A stretch of 10,299 nucleotides of DNA from Pseudomonadota bacterium (GTDB lineage Bacteria; Pseudomonadota; Alphaproteobacteria; Micropepsales; Micropepsaceae). A program made the position numbers and the translations under genes. Below, piece by piece: positions 1-6,050 of this stretch. The stretch's first letter is position 1. Every line of letters begins with the position of its first letter. Where the stretch lies: positions 1 to 10,299 of the forward strand of contig JAEZBK010000152.1 of assembly GCA_023427355.1 (NCBI GenBank). The letters run 5' to 3'. The notes beneath the pieces were generated by a model. The model saw only the letters and a program-made list of their open reading frames with translations, was not told where the DNA came from and ran no database searches.

Positions 1-486
1 GAACAGGATCGCGGCCAGGGCCACGCGCATGCGCCAGCCACCAGAAAACTCCTTGCAGGGACGAAGCTGGTCTTCGGCGGAGAAGCCCAGACCGGCCAAA
101 ATCTCGGCAGCGCGGGACGGCGCTGTATAGGCGTCAATGGCGTCGAGGCGGCTGTAAATCTCGCCCAGCCTGTGGCCGTCTGTCTCGTGTTCCGCTTCGG
201 CCAGGAGGCGCGTGCGTTCGGTGTCGGCTTCCAGCACCGTGTCCAGAAGGCTGGTGTCGGTGCCCGGCGCTTCCTGTGCCACCGCGCCGACCTTCCAGGC
301 GCTGGGCCAGTTCACATCGCCGTCATCGGGATTGAGGCGTCCCAGGATGACATTGAACAGGGTGGATTTGCCCGCGCCATTGCGACCCACCAACCCAATG
401 CGCCGCCCTGCCGGCAGGTTCGCCGTGGCGCCAGAAAGGATTTCCCGGCCCGCGATCCGGACGACGATGTTGTCAATTGCCAGCAT
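1..486 (-). CDS. ABC-F family ATPase, N-terminal part (cut by left edge)
   Basis: The first 162 residues of a protein that continues beyond the left edge. Visible in the first nucleotide-binding domain are Walker [10 protein letters not shown] at residues 34-42, a Q-loop glutamine at 71 (VAQE) and the signature [12 protein letters not shown] beginning at 147. No membrane segments precede the ATPase domain, and the W-R-M-R form of the signature is typical of ABC-F proteins. These carry two ATPase domains and act on the ribosome (the EttA/Uup/YheS group) rather than in transport. Walker B, the interdomain linker and the second domain lie outside the window, so the subfamily cannot be named. The ATG at 486 is chosen because the protein begins MLAIDNIVV, directly with the first beta strand of the domain; no good Shine-Dalgarno is visible, and the upstream frame stays open for a few codons. 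Transcribed divergently from ndk. Confidence 0.9.
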   Translation of the reverse strand, partial: MLAIDNIVVRIAGREILSGATANLPAGRRIGLVGRNGAGKSTLFNVILGRLNPDDGDVNWPSAWKVGAVAQEAPGTDTSLLDTVLEADTERTRLLAEAEHETDGHRLGEIYSRLDAIDAYTAPSRAAEILAGLGFSAEDQLRPCKEFSGGWRMRVALAAILF

Positions 487-509
487 TTCCGGGGCGTATA
501 GAGCAAGGG

Positions 510-538
510 TTGCGATTCCGGAAGGCCCACGGCATAAG
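510..538 (+). promoter_or_regulatory. Putative sigma-70-type promoter of ndk
   Basis: TTGCGA (510-515), a 17-bp spacer and CATAAG (533-538) match the housekeeping promoter pattern at 4 of 6 positions in each box. Transcription would start near 545, giving a leader of about 24 nt before the ndk ATG. The bases directly downstream (GCGCGAATTTCCCC, 541-554) resemble those after the putative purM and DUF2066 -10 boxes. This 82-bp gap (487-568) must also drive the ABC-F gene on the other strand, for which I see only a TATAC very close to the start codon. Prediction only. Confidence 0.4.
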
Positions 539-568
539 GCGCGCGAATTTCCCCTTTTGGAGACAAAA

Positions 569-991
569 ATGGCCGTTTCGCGCACCTTTTCGATCATCAA
601 GCCGGACGCCACGCGCCGCAACCTGACCGGCAAGGTCAATGCCGTGATTGAAGAAGCGGGTCTGCGCATCGTGGCGCAGAAGCGCGTCCGCCTCAGCGAT
701 GCCCAGGCAAAGAAGTTCTACGAAGTGCACAAGGACCGTCCCTTCTATGGCGAACTGGTCAGCCAGATGACCGCCGAGCCCGTGGTGGTGCAGGTGCTGG
801 AAGGCGAGAACGCCGTCGCCCGCTACCGCGAAGTAATGGGCGCCACGAACCCCAAGGATGCCGCCGAAGGCACCATCCGCAAGCTGTTCGCGCTGTCGAT
901 CGGCGAAAATTCCGTCCATGGTTCCGACAGCGAAGACAACGCCAAGATCGAAATCGCGCAGTTCTTCAACGAGGGCGATATTCCCGGCTGA
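569..991 (+). CDS. ndk: Nucleoside diphosphate kinase
   Basis: A complete 140-residue cytoplasmic enzyme, the usual length for bacterial Ndk. It transfers the gamma phosphate of ATP to nucleoside diphosphates through a phosphohistidine intermediate, balancing (d)NTP pools. The sequence shows the N-terminal TFSIIKPDA with conserved Lys11, the RPFY segment at 57-60, GATNP at 91-95 and the hallmark NSVHGSDS with catalytic His117. The ATG at 569 is favoured by a GGAG Shine-Dalgarno at 559-562 with a 6-nt spacer and by agreement with the family N-terminus; a longer open frame to position 212 overlaps the antisense ABC-F gene and is not credible. Its 3' end carries two consecutive hairpins, the second a strong terminator, so it is probably a single-gene transcript. 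Confidence 0.98.
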   Translation: MAVSRTFSIIKPDATRRNLTGKVNAVIEEAGLRIVAQKRVRLSDAQAKKFYEVHKDRPFYGELVSQMTAEPVVVQVLEGENAVARYREVMGATNPKDAAEGTIRKLFALSIGENSVHGSDSEDNAKIEIAQFFNEGDIPG

Positions 992-1000
992 TCCGGGAAT
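980..1000 (+). repeat. Perfect 8-bp hairpin spanning the ndk stop codon
   Basis: ATTCCCGG (980-987) pairs perfectly with CCGGGAAT (993-1000) around a CTGAT loop that contains two bases of the ndk TGA. There is no following T-tract, so this is not itself an intrinsic terminator. It may protect the 3' end of the mRNA or assist the terminator that follows 19 nt later. Confidence 0.6.
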
Positions 1001-1018
1001 TGTCCGTATAAATGTGCT

Positions 1019-1048
1019 AAAGGCTCCGGTGCAAACCGGGGCCTTTTT
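1019..1048 (+). terminator. Rho-independent terminator of ndk
   Basis: An 11-bp stem (AAAGGCTCCGG, 1019-1029, with CCGGGGCCTTT, 1036-1046) with one T-G wobble and no mismatch, a 6-nt loop TGCAAA, and a run of five T at 1044-1048. It lies 27 nt after the ndk stop, the expected position. Its T-tract ends one base before the ATG of the next gene, so the hairpin fills the space where a ribosome binding site for that gene would be. Confidence 0.9.
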
Positions 1049-1049
1049 C

Positions 1050-1892
1050 ATGTCTGACATGCAAGGCAAGACTGTCGTTATTACAGGCGCCACTTCGGGC
1101 ATAGGCAAGGTTGCTGCGATCAGATTGGCGCAACGGGGCGCGCGGATCGTGCATGTTGGGCGGGATGGGGTGCGGGCAGAGGCCATGCAGGCGTTGCTGC
1201 GCAAGGCCAATCCCGCGGTTGAGCCCGCAGTTCATCTTGCCGACCTGTCGCTGCTTGCCGAACAAAAGCGCGTTGCTGCCGCCATCGCTGCGGCCGAGCC
1301 ACGCATAGACGTTCTGATCGCCAACGCCGGGGCGATGTTCAACTGCCGTATCGCCACGGCCGATGGCTTGGAGAAGACCTTCGCCTTGAATCATATGGGT
1401 TACTTCATACCGGTGCTGGAATTGCTGCCGCGTGTCTCCGATGGTGGCCGCATTGTCGTGACGGCGTCTGATGCCCACCGCGGTGCATCGCTGGATTTCG
1501 GCGATCTGCAGTCCGAGCGCCGCTATAGCGGCTTTTCCGTCTATTCCCGCAGCAAGCTGATGAACATCCTTTTCATGCGCGCTTTGGCTCGCAGGCTGCC
1601 CCGTGGCATCACCGCCAATGCCCTGCATCCGGGGTTTGTCGCCACACGCTTCGGCGACGAGGCGGGTGGCCTGTTGCAAGGTACCTTCAGGGCCGCCAAG
1701 GCAGTGGCCGCCATCTCCCCGGAAGATGGCGCGAAAACGCTGATCCATCTTTCCGCTTCTCAGGATGTCGCAGGCGTCAATGGCGCCTATTTCTACAAAT
1801 GCCGGTTGCAAACGCCCACGCAAGAGGCGCGCAACGATGCGAATGGAGAGCGACTTTGGGCAATCTCGGAAGAGATTGCGGCGCGCGTCTAG
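1050..1892 (+). CDS. Short-chain dehydrogenase/reductase (retinol dehydrogenase-like subgroup)
   Basis: A complete 280-residue NAD(P)-dependent oxidoreductase of the classical SDR fold. The cofactor motif TGATSGIG lies at 12-19, NAG at 92-94, and the catalytic tetrad is Asn114, Ser140, Tyr165 and Lys169 (YSRSK). Arg38 after the second beta strand (HVGRD) suggests preference for NADP(H). The C-terminal VNGAYFYKCR segment resembles the retinol-dehydrogenase/WWOX-like group, but the bacterial substrate cannot be predicted. Start choice is uncertain: the ATG at 1050 directly follows the ndk terminator and has only a GGGG (1038-1041), buried in that hairpin, as a possible ribosome binding site; the ATG at 1059 is an alternative. 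No convincing promoter is seen apart from an isolated TATAAA at 1007-1012. It converges with purN, and nothing in the context reveals its pathway. Confidence 0.9.
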   Translation: MSDMQGKTVVITGATSGIGKVAAIRLAQRGARIVHVGRDGVRAEAMQALLRKANPAVEPAVHLADLSLLAEQKRVAAAIAAAEPRIDVLIANAGAMFNCRIATADGLEKTFALNHMGYFIPVLELLPRVSDGGRIVVTASDAHRGASLDFGDLQSERRYSGFSVYSRSKLMNILFMRALARRLPRGITANALHPGFVATRFGDEAGGLLQGTFRAAKAVAAISPEDGAKTLIHLSASQDVAGVNGAYFYKCRLQTPTQEARNDANGERLWAISEEIAARV

Positions 1893-2503
1893 CGCGATAC
1901 GACTTCGCCATTTTCAAGCCGAATTCGGCCTTCGCAGACCAGGCGCACGGCCGTGGGATAGAGCCGCAACTCGGCTTCAAGCACGCGTCCGGCCAATGTC
2001 TCCGGCGTATCATGCGGCAGGACCGGGACAGTGGCTTGTGAGATGACCGGTCCTGCATCCAGTTCCGGCACGACGAAATGAACGGAGGCGCCGGACTGTG
2101 TCTCGCCTGCGGCGATGACCCGCTCATGCACCCGGGTGCCTTTGTAGGCGGGCAGCAGGGAGGGGTGGATGTTGAGCATCCTGCCTTCCCAGCCGCGAAC
2201 AAAGCCATCTGAAAGAATTCGCATAAAGCCCGCCAGGCAGACCAGTTCAACGCCAGCCTCGCGCAGGGCTGCATCCAGCTCGCTGTCGAACGCCTCTCGG
2301 CTTTTGCCGGCATGAGTTATGATGCGGCTGGGAATACCCGCGCTTTGGGCCCGGAACAAACCACCCGCTTCCGCGACATTGGAAATCACCAAGGCAATGC
2401 GCGCCGGAAAACTTTCGGCAAAGCTGGCGTCAATCAGCGCCTGCAAATTGCTGCCGCGTCCCGAGATCAAGACGCCGATTGGTCGTTTGGCGGGCGTGCT
2501 CAC
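1889..2503 (-). CDS. purN: Phosphoribosylglycinamide formyltransferase (GART)
   Basis: A complete 204-residue enzyme that formylates glycinamide ribonucleotide with 10-formyltetrahydrofolate, the third step of de novo purine synthesis. Motifs are [10 protein letters not shown] at 14-23, [12 protein letters not shown] at 111-122 and ELDAGPVI at 147-154. Catalytic Asn111, His113 and Asp149 correspond to Asn106, His108 and Asp144 of the E. coli enzyme with a constant offset of 5. The start is GTG (2503-2501), inside the last codons of purM: GTGA gives the purN start and the purM stop, a 4-nt overlap indicating translational coupling. No strong Shine-Dalgarno precedes it and no in-frame ATG occurs before the glycine-rich motif. 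Its stop codon shares a CTAG with the stop of the converging dehydrogenase gene. Confidence 0.98.
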   Translation of the reverse strand: MSTPAKRPIGVLISGRGSNLQALIDASFAESFPARIALVISNVAEAGGLFRAQSAGIPSRIITHAGKSREAFDSELDAALREAGVELVCLAGFMRILSDGFVRGWEGRMLNIHPSLLPAYKGTRVHERVIAAGETQSGASVHFVVPELDAGPVISQATVPVLPHDTPETLAGRVLEAELRLYPTAVRLVCEGRIRLENGEVVSR

Positions 2504-3567
2504 AGCTTGAGCGTATTGACGTAACGCACCTTCGCCTCTTCGTCTGGCGTGCCTGTCACCAGCGTGCCGATGCGCACGGCGTTATCCCCGGCAGTGGCAA
2601 AGGCGGCAATGACGCTTTCTACGTCTTTTTCCGCGGCCACGGCGATCATGCCAATGCCACAGTTGAAGGCGCGCAGCATTTCAGCCTCGGCAACACCGCC
2701 TGCGCTGGCCAGCCACTGGAAGACGGGCAGGGGGGCGATGCGCGACAGATCAACCTGCGCATCCATGCCGTCGGGCAAGCAGCGGGGCAGGTTGTCGGTG
2801 ATGCCGCCGCCGGTAATGTGCGCCAGCCCCTTGATGCCGCCGGTCCGGATGGCGGCCAAGGCGCCCTTTACATACAGACGCGTGGGTACAAGCAGTGCCT
2901 CACCCAGCGTCTTGCCTGGCGAGAAGGGGGCATCGCTGTTCCAGTCCAGCCGTGCGGCCTCCGCGACCTTTCGCACCAGAGAGAACCCATTGGAATGTAC
3001 GCCGCTGGACGCAATGCCGATCAGTACGTCTCCCGGCTGCATGGTTCCGGTTCTGGGCAGGATGCCCTCACGCTCCACTGCGCCGACGGTGAACCCGGCC
3101 AGATCGAAATCGCCTTTGCCGTACAGGCCCGGCATCTCCGCGGTTTCGCCACCAATCAGCGCGCATCCCGCATCGCGACAGGCGCGCGCAATGCCCTCGA
3201 TCACTATGGCCGCACTATCCACGTCCAGCTTGCCCGTGGCGAAATAGTCCAGGAAGAAGAGTGGCTCGGCTCCCTGCACGACAACATCATTGACGCACAT
3301 GGCTACCAGATCCTGCCCCAACCCCTCAAATCGCCCTGTGTCTATGGCGATCTTGAGCTTGGTCCCGACGCCATCGGTGCCCGATACCAGGATAGGATCC
3401 TTGAAACCCGCGGCCTTGAGATCGAACAGTCCGCCAAAGCCGCCCAGATCGGCATCTGCGCCGGGACGTCTTGTGGCGCGTGCCGCCGGCGCGATGCGTT
3501 CCACCAGTGCTTCGCCAGCATCAATATCGACACCGGAGTCTTTGTAGGTCAGGCCATTGCCCGGCAT
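2500..3567 (-). CDS. purM: Phosphoribosylformylglycinamidine cyclo-ligase (AIR synthetase)
   Basis: A complete 355-residue ATP-dependent cyclo-ligase that closes the imidazole ring to give aminoimidazole ribonucleotide, step five of purine synthesis. The family start [13 protein letters not shown] is at 6-18, followed by [18 protein letters not shown] at 57-74, the [18 protein letters not shown] stretch at 91-108, [13 protein letters not shown] at 137-149, and later [14 protein letters not shown] and [13 protein letters not shown]. The ATG at 3567 is chosen because it lies six residues before the conserved LTYKD and because the promoter predicted at 3598-3625 would give a 24-nt leader; the frame is open further upstream, but that part has no PurM character. 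No Shine-Dalgarno is obvious. First gene of the purM-purN operon, divergent from the DUF2066 gene. Confidence 0.97.
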   Translation of the reverse strand: MPGNGLTYKDSGVDIDAGEALVERIAPAARATRRPGADADLGGFGGLFDLKAAGFKDPILVSGTDGVGTKLKIAIDTGRFEGLGQDLVAMCVNDVVVQGAEPLFFLDYFATGKLDVDSAAIVIEGIARACRDAGCALIGGETAEMPGLYGKGDFDLAGFTVGAVEREGILPRTGTMQPGDVLIGIASSGVHSNGFSLVRKVAEAARLDWNSDAPFSPGKTLGEALLVPTRLYVKGALAAIRTGGIKGLAHITGGGITDNLPRCLPDGMDAQVDLSRIAPLPVFQWLASAGGVAEAEMLRAFNCGIGMIAVAAEKDVESVIAAFATAGDNAVRIGTLVTGTPDEEAKVRYVNTLKL

Positions 3568-3603
3568 GGGTTCCACGGAGGAGAGAATTGCGCTCCGTTT
3601 ATA
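3568..3603 (-). repeat. Left arm of an inverted imperfect repeat in the purM/DUF2066 promoter region
   Basis: On the minus strand this arm runs from TATAAA (3603-3598) through GGAGCGC-AATTCTC to ACCC just before the purM ATG. The plus-strand stretch 3723-3753 repeats the same order of bases with a few one- to three-base gaps: TATAA, GGGAGCG-AATTCTC, CC, CCGT, ACCC. The arms are separated by 119 bp, and each covers the predicted -10 box and leader of its own gene. Confidence 0.55.
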
Positions 3604-3625
3604 GAGGCCGTGCCCGTCCGTGCAA
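3598..3625 (-). promoter_or_regulatory. Putative sigma-70-type promoter of purMN
   Basis: Read on the minus strand, TTGCAC (3625-3620), a 16-bp spacer and TATAAA (3603-3598) form a plausible housekeeping promoter. The predicted start near 3591 gives a leader of about 24 nt before the purM ATG. No known purine-repressor operator is recognisable. Confidence 0.5.
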
Positions 3626-3700
3626 CGCTTCGGTCCGGGCTTACGCACAGGGGCGGCTGGAGCCCCGATATGTGCCGATTCGCAGGGGGGGGCGCCTCGC

Positions 3701-3728
3701 TTTCGCCATCGGCCCAAGGTGGTATAAG
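3701..3728 (+). promoter_or_regulatory. Putative promoter of the DUF2066-pgsA-like-hdaA block
   Basis: TATAAG at 3723-3728 is a good -10 box. The matching -35 is poor (TTTCGC at 3701-3706, 16-bp spacer), so either an activator or a different reading is possible. The predicted leader begins with the GGAGCGAATTCTCC element (3729-3742) that also occurs after the purM -10 box. A run of eight G (3685-3692) lies just upstream. Confidence 0.4.
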
Positions 3729-3753
3729 GGAGCGAATTCTCCCGCCGTTACCC
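3723..3753 (+). repeat. Right arm of the inverted imperfect repeat in the purM/DUF2066 promoter region
   Basis: The plus-strand counterpart of 3568-3603 (minus). It contains the -10 box TATAAG, then GGGAG-CGAATT-CTCCC (3728-3743), itself a small palindrome with a 5-bp stem and a central GAATTC. It ends with ACCC, 10 nt before the DUF2066 ATG. Confidence 0.55.
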
Positions 3754-3763
3754 AGGCAGACTG

Positions 3764-4822
3764 ATGCGTTTTTCCATTGCTATTCTGGTCCTTGCGGCCC
3801 TTTTTGCGGTCTTTGCGCTGGTTCCGGCCTCCCCGGCCATGGCCCAAGGCCGAGATGCGCTGTTTACGGTATCCAACCTGCCGGTGGACGTGACGGGAAA
3901 ATCCGCGTCCGAGGCCTTTACAACGGCCATTGCCGAAGGCCGTCCACGCGCCTTCCAGATACTTTTTCGCCGCCTCACCCAGCAAAAAGACTGGGGTCGC
4001 CAGCCCACTCTCGACCAGGCAGCATTGCAGCGCCTCTCGCGCGGCTACAGCGTCGCCAATGAGCGCCGCTCCACGACCCGGTATGTCGCCAACGTCACCT
4101 ATATGTTCAATCCGGACGCGGTGACCAGACTGCTACGCAGTTCCAACATCGCCTTCACCCAAGGTGGCGCCAACCGAATACTGGTGGTGCCTATGGCTCC
4201 CAATGTGTCTGGCGGGGCTTGGGCACAGGCATTGGGTGCACCCAATGTCCAGCAAGAAACATTGGTGCCATATTCCCTGCCCAATGCCGATGAGATGCGG
4301 GCCATGGCGAACATGACCTTCGATGGGGCGAGTTGGAACGATGTCGCCGCCGCGGCCGGCCGTATCCGCGCCACGGAAGTTGCCTTGGTGCAGGCCAACT
4401 ATGCGGGCGGCAAGGTGACGGTGAATGTCCGACGCATTGGCCAGGCCGGAGGATCCACTCGTGCCAGTGTGGATGTGCCGACCACGCAGACCTTGGGTGC
4501 GGCCTATCCGGCGGCGGCCATCGCCGCGGCCAACGCCATTGACGACATGTGGAAGTCGCGCACCACCGTCGATCCCAACCAGAGAAACCGTATCACCGCA
4601 GATCTGCGCGTATTGACGTTGGCGCAATTGGGCGAGGTGCAAAATGTTTTGTCCGATGTTTCCCAGGTGACCGAAGTCAAACTGATGGCGATGAATTTGG
4701 GTTATGCCCGCATGCAGATCGCTTATATGGGCAGTACCGATCAGTTGCGTGAGGCGCTGGGTACGGCAAAGTTAACCTTGACCAGTCGCGGCGGCCAATG
4801 GCTGCTGGCACCGGCATCCTGA
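3764..4822 (+). CDS. Exported DUF2066-domain protein of unknown function
   Basis: A complete 352-residue protein. The first 27 residues form a Sec signal peptide: positive start MRF, hydrophobic core from Ser4 to about Val20, and a likely cut at AMA|QG. The mature part begins FTVSNLPVDVTGKSASEAF, followed by a helix ending in ILFRRLT, then YVANVTYMFNPDAVTRLLR at 107-125 and NRILVVPM at 137-144. This pattern matches DUF2066 as I remember it, where a V-P-V-D-x-T-A/G-like start and an F-x-P-x-A-V-x-x-L-L motif are conserved. No lipobox cysteine is present, so a periplasmic location is expected. It is the first gene of the plus-strand block: the next gene starts 7 nt after its stop, implying one transcript with a phospholipid enzyme and hdaA. 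No molecular function is known to me; an envelope role is only a guess from the signal peptide and its neighbour. Confidence 0.8.
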   Translation: MRFSIAILVLAALFAVFALVPASPAMAQGRDALFTVSNLPVDVTGKSASEAFTTAIAEGRPRAFQILFRRLTQQKDWGRQPTLDQAALQRLSRGYSVANERRSTTRYVANVTYMFNPDAVTRLLRSSNIAFTQGGANRILVVPMAPNVSGGAWAQALGAPNVQQETLVPYSLPNADEMRAMANMTFDGASWNDVAAAAGRIRATEVALVQANYAGGKVTVNVRRIGQAGGSTRASVDVPTTQTLGAAYPAAAIAAANAIDDMWKSRTTVDPNQRNRITADLRVLTLAQLGEVQNVLSDVSQVTEVKLMAMNLGYARMQIAYMGSTDQLREALGTAKLTLTSRGGQWLLAPAS

Positions 4823-4829
4823 GCGCGCG

Positions 4830-5381
4830 GTGCTGAAGCACCTGCCCAATTTTCTCTCCCTCCTGCGGCTGGCCGCTGCACCGATCACGGCCTGGCTGAT
4901 TTTGGAGGGGTATGACACCTCTGCTTTTCTTCTTTTTGTCGCCGCCGGGTTGAGTGACGGCTTGGATGGCTTCATCGCCCGGCGCTGGAACTTTACCTCG
5001 CGCTTTGGAGCTTGGCTCGATCCGGCGGCCGACAAGTTGCTGATGCTGCTGTGCTTCTTGGCGCTTCTGGATATCGGGGTAACGCCTTGGTGGCTGGTGG
5101 CGCTGGTGGTGGTGCGTGACCTGTGTATCGTGGGCGGTAGCGCGTTGGCGCGAATCCTGAGTGTCCCTCTGACAGTGCAGGCTTCGCTTCTTGGCAAAAT
5201 CTCCACGGTGGTACAGATCGCCTATATTGGAGGGTGTCTGCTTCTACAGGTCTTCGATCTGGAGTCGCAGCGTCTGCTTTTCGCTGGAGCCTTCGCGACC
5301 GCAGTCTTTACGCTAGTCTCCGGACTGGGTTATGCCTCGACCCTCATCCGCGCCATGATGGCGCGCCACCATCTCGTCTGA
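4830..5381 (+). CDS. CDP-alcohol phosphatidyltransferase (PgsA or eukaryote-type cardiolipin synthase)
   Basis: A complete 183-residue inner-membrane enzyme. The family signature D-G-x2-A-R-x8-G-x3-D-x3-D is perfect: D46 G47, A50 R51, G60, D64 and D68, the metal and CDP-diacylglycerol site. Hydrophobic stretches fit about five or six membrane helices. The N-terminal LPNFLSLLRLAAAPI is shared by PgsA and by the mitochondrial-type cardiolipin synthase. The later VVRDLC (Arg-Asp) and GKISTVVQI recall the latter; PgsA usually has Arg-Glu at that point. The product is therefore an acidic phospholipid, but which one is undecided. The start is GTG at 4830, 7 nt after the DUF2066 stop, with no good Shine-Dalgarno. 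The stop overlaps the hdaA ATG (TGATG), so translation of the two is probably coupled. Confidence 0.9.
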   Translation: MLKHLPNFLSLLRLAAAPITAWLILEGYDTSAFLLFVAAGLSDGLDGFIARRWNFTSRFGAWLDPAADKLLMLLCFLALLDIGVTPWWLVALVVVRDLCIVGGSALARILSVPLTVQASLLGKISTVVQIAYIGGCLLLQVFDLESQRLLFAGAFATAVFTLVSGLGYASTLIRAMMARHHLV

Positions 5382-6019
5382 TGCAATTTATTCTTCCCAT
5401 TCCGCCGCGCGATAATCTTACCCGTGCCGATTTTCTGGCAGCGCCGGGTAACCAGCGGGCGCTCGACTTTCTGGAAGGCTTTCCAGCCTGGCCAGCCAGC
5501 GCGGTCGCGCTTTATGGACCTTCGGCTTCTGGCAAGTCTCATCTGGCTCGTATCTGGGCAGAACAGGCGGGGGCAACGCTGATATGCGCCGCCGACCTGC
5601 GTGAAGCGCCACCAGGCCCGGTGGTTGTGGAGGATGTGGATGCCGTACAGGGCTTTGGTCATGAGACGGCCTTGTTTGCGCTGTTTGAACGGGGCCAGCC
5701 CCTATTGCTCACCGGTCGGGCGGCGCCAGTGGAATGGGCGGTGGGGCTGCCCGATCTGGCCTCCCGGTACGCGGCGTTGCTTGCCTTCGGTCTGGGCGCG
5801 CCCGACGACGCTCTGCTGGCGGGGTTGGCGGCCAAGCTCTTTGCCGACCGGCAGCTCATGGTCCCAGACAGCGTGATCCGTTTGATGGTGGAACGGCTGG
5901 CTCGCGATCCTGCGGCGATCCGCGATTTCGTCGCGCAGGCCGATGCCCGGGCCTTGTCGCAGAAAAGGCCGATAAGCCAGGGACTTATCCGTGAACTGCT
6001 GGCTGCCTCGCCGTCATGA
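5381..6019 (+). CDS. hdaA: DnaA-related regulatory ATPase HdaA/Hda
   Basis: A complete 212-residue short AAA+ protein lacking the DnaA DNA-binding domain, matching Hda/HdaA, which with the DNA-loaded sliding clamp stimulates ATP hydrolysis by DnaA and limits re-initiation. Visible are Walker A GPSASGKS at 46-53, a Walker B-like VVVEDVD at 81-87, a sensor-1-like LLLTGR at 108-113 and LPDLASR at 123-129, whose Arg129 sits where the Hda arginine finger is expected. The C-terminal lid has KLFADRQLMVP and ALSQKRPI as in the family. Residues 2-7, QFILPI, occupy the place of the clamp-binding hexapeptide (QLSLPL in E. coli) but are divergent. The ATG at 5381 shares a base with the preceding stop. 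A longer in-frame extension to 5234 overlaps the upstream gene and lacks homology. ppk follows after 31 nt. Confidence 0.9.
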   Translation: MQFILPIPPRDNLTRADFLAAPGNQRALDFLEGFPAWPASAVALYGPSASGKSHLARIWAEQAGATLICAADLREAPPGPVVVEDVDAVQGFGHETALFALFERGQPLLLTGRAAPVEWAVGLPDLASRYAALLAFGLGAPDDALLAGLAAKLFADRQLMVPDSVIRLMVERLARDPAAIRDFVAQADARALSQKRPISQGLIRELLAASPS

Positions 6020-6050
6020 CAGATTTACGCTTTGCCTCTAAGGTCTGCGC

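Noticed and set aside
516..523. Palindrome TTCCGGAA in the ABC-F/ndk divergent region
   Set aside because: An 8-bp palindrome is too short to be significant alone in this base composition, and no second copy was seen nearby.
981..1012. TATAAA at 1007-1012 as promoter of the dehydrogenase gene
   Set aside because: No acceptable -35 box lies 16-18 bp upstream, and any transcript would start inside the terminator hairpin. Kept only as a remark.
3567..3717. A 50-residue N-terminal extension of PurM
   Set aside because: The extension would cross the predicted promoter, is basic and of random appearance, and PurM proteins normally start just before the conserved YKD(A/S)GVDIDAG segment.
2479..4062. 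A 527-codon plus-strand open frame antisense to purM that runs into the DUF2066 gene
   Set aside because: It covers purM in antisense and overlaps the DUF2066 gene in another frame, and its translation shows no family pattern.
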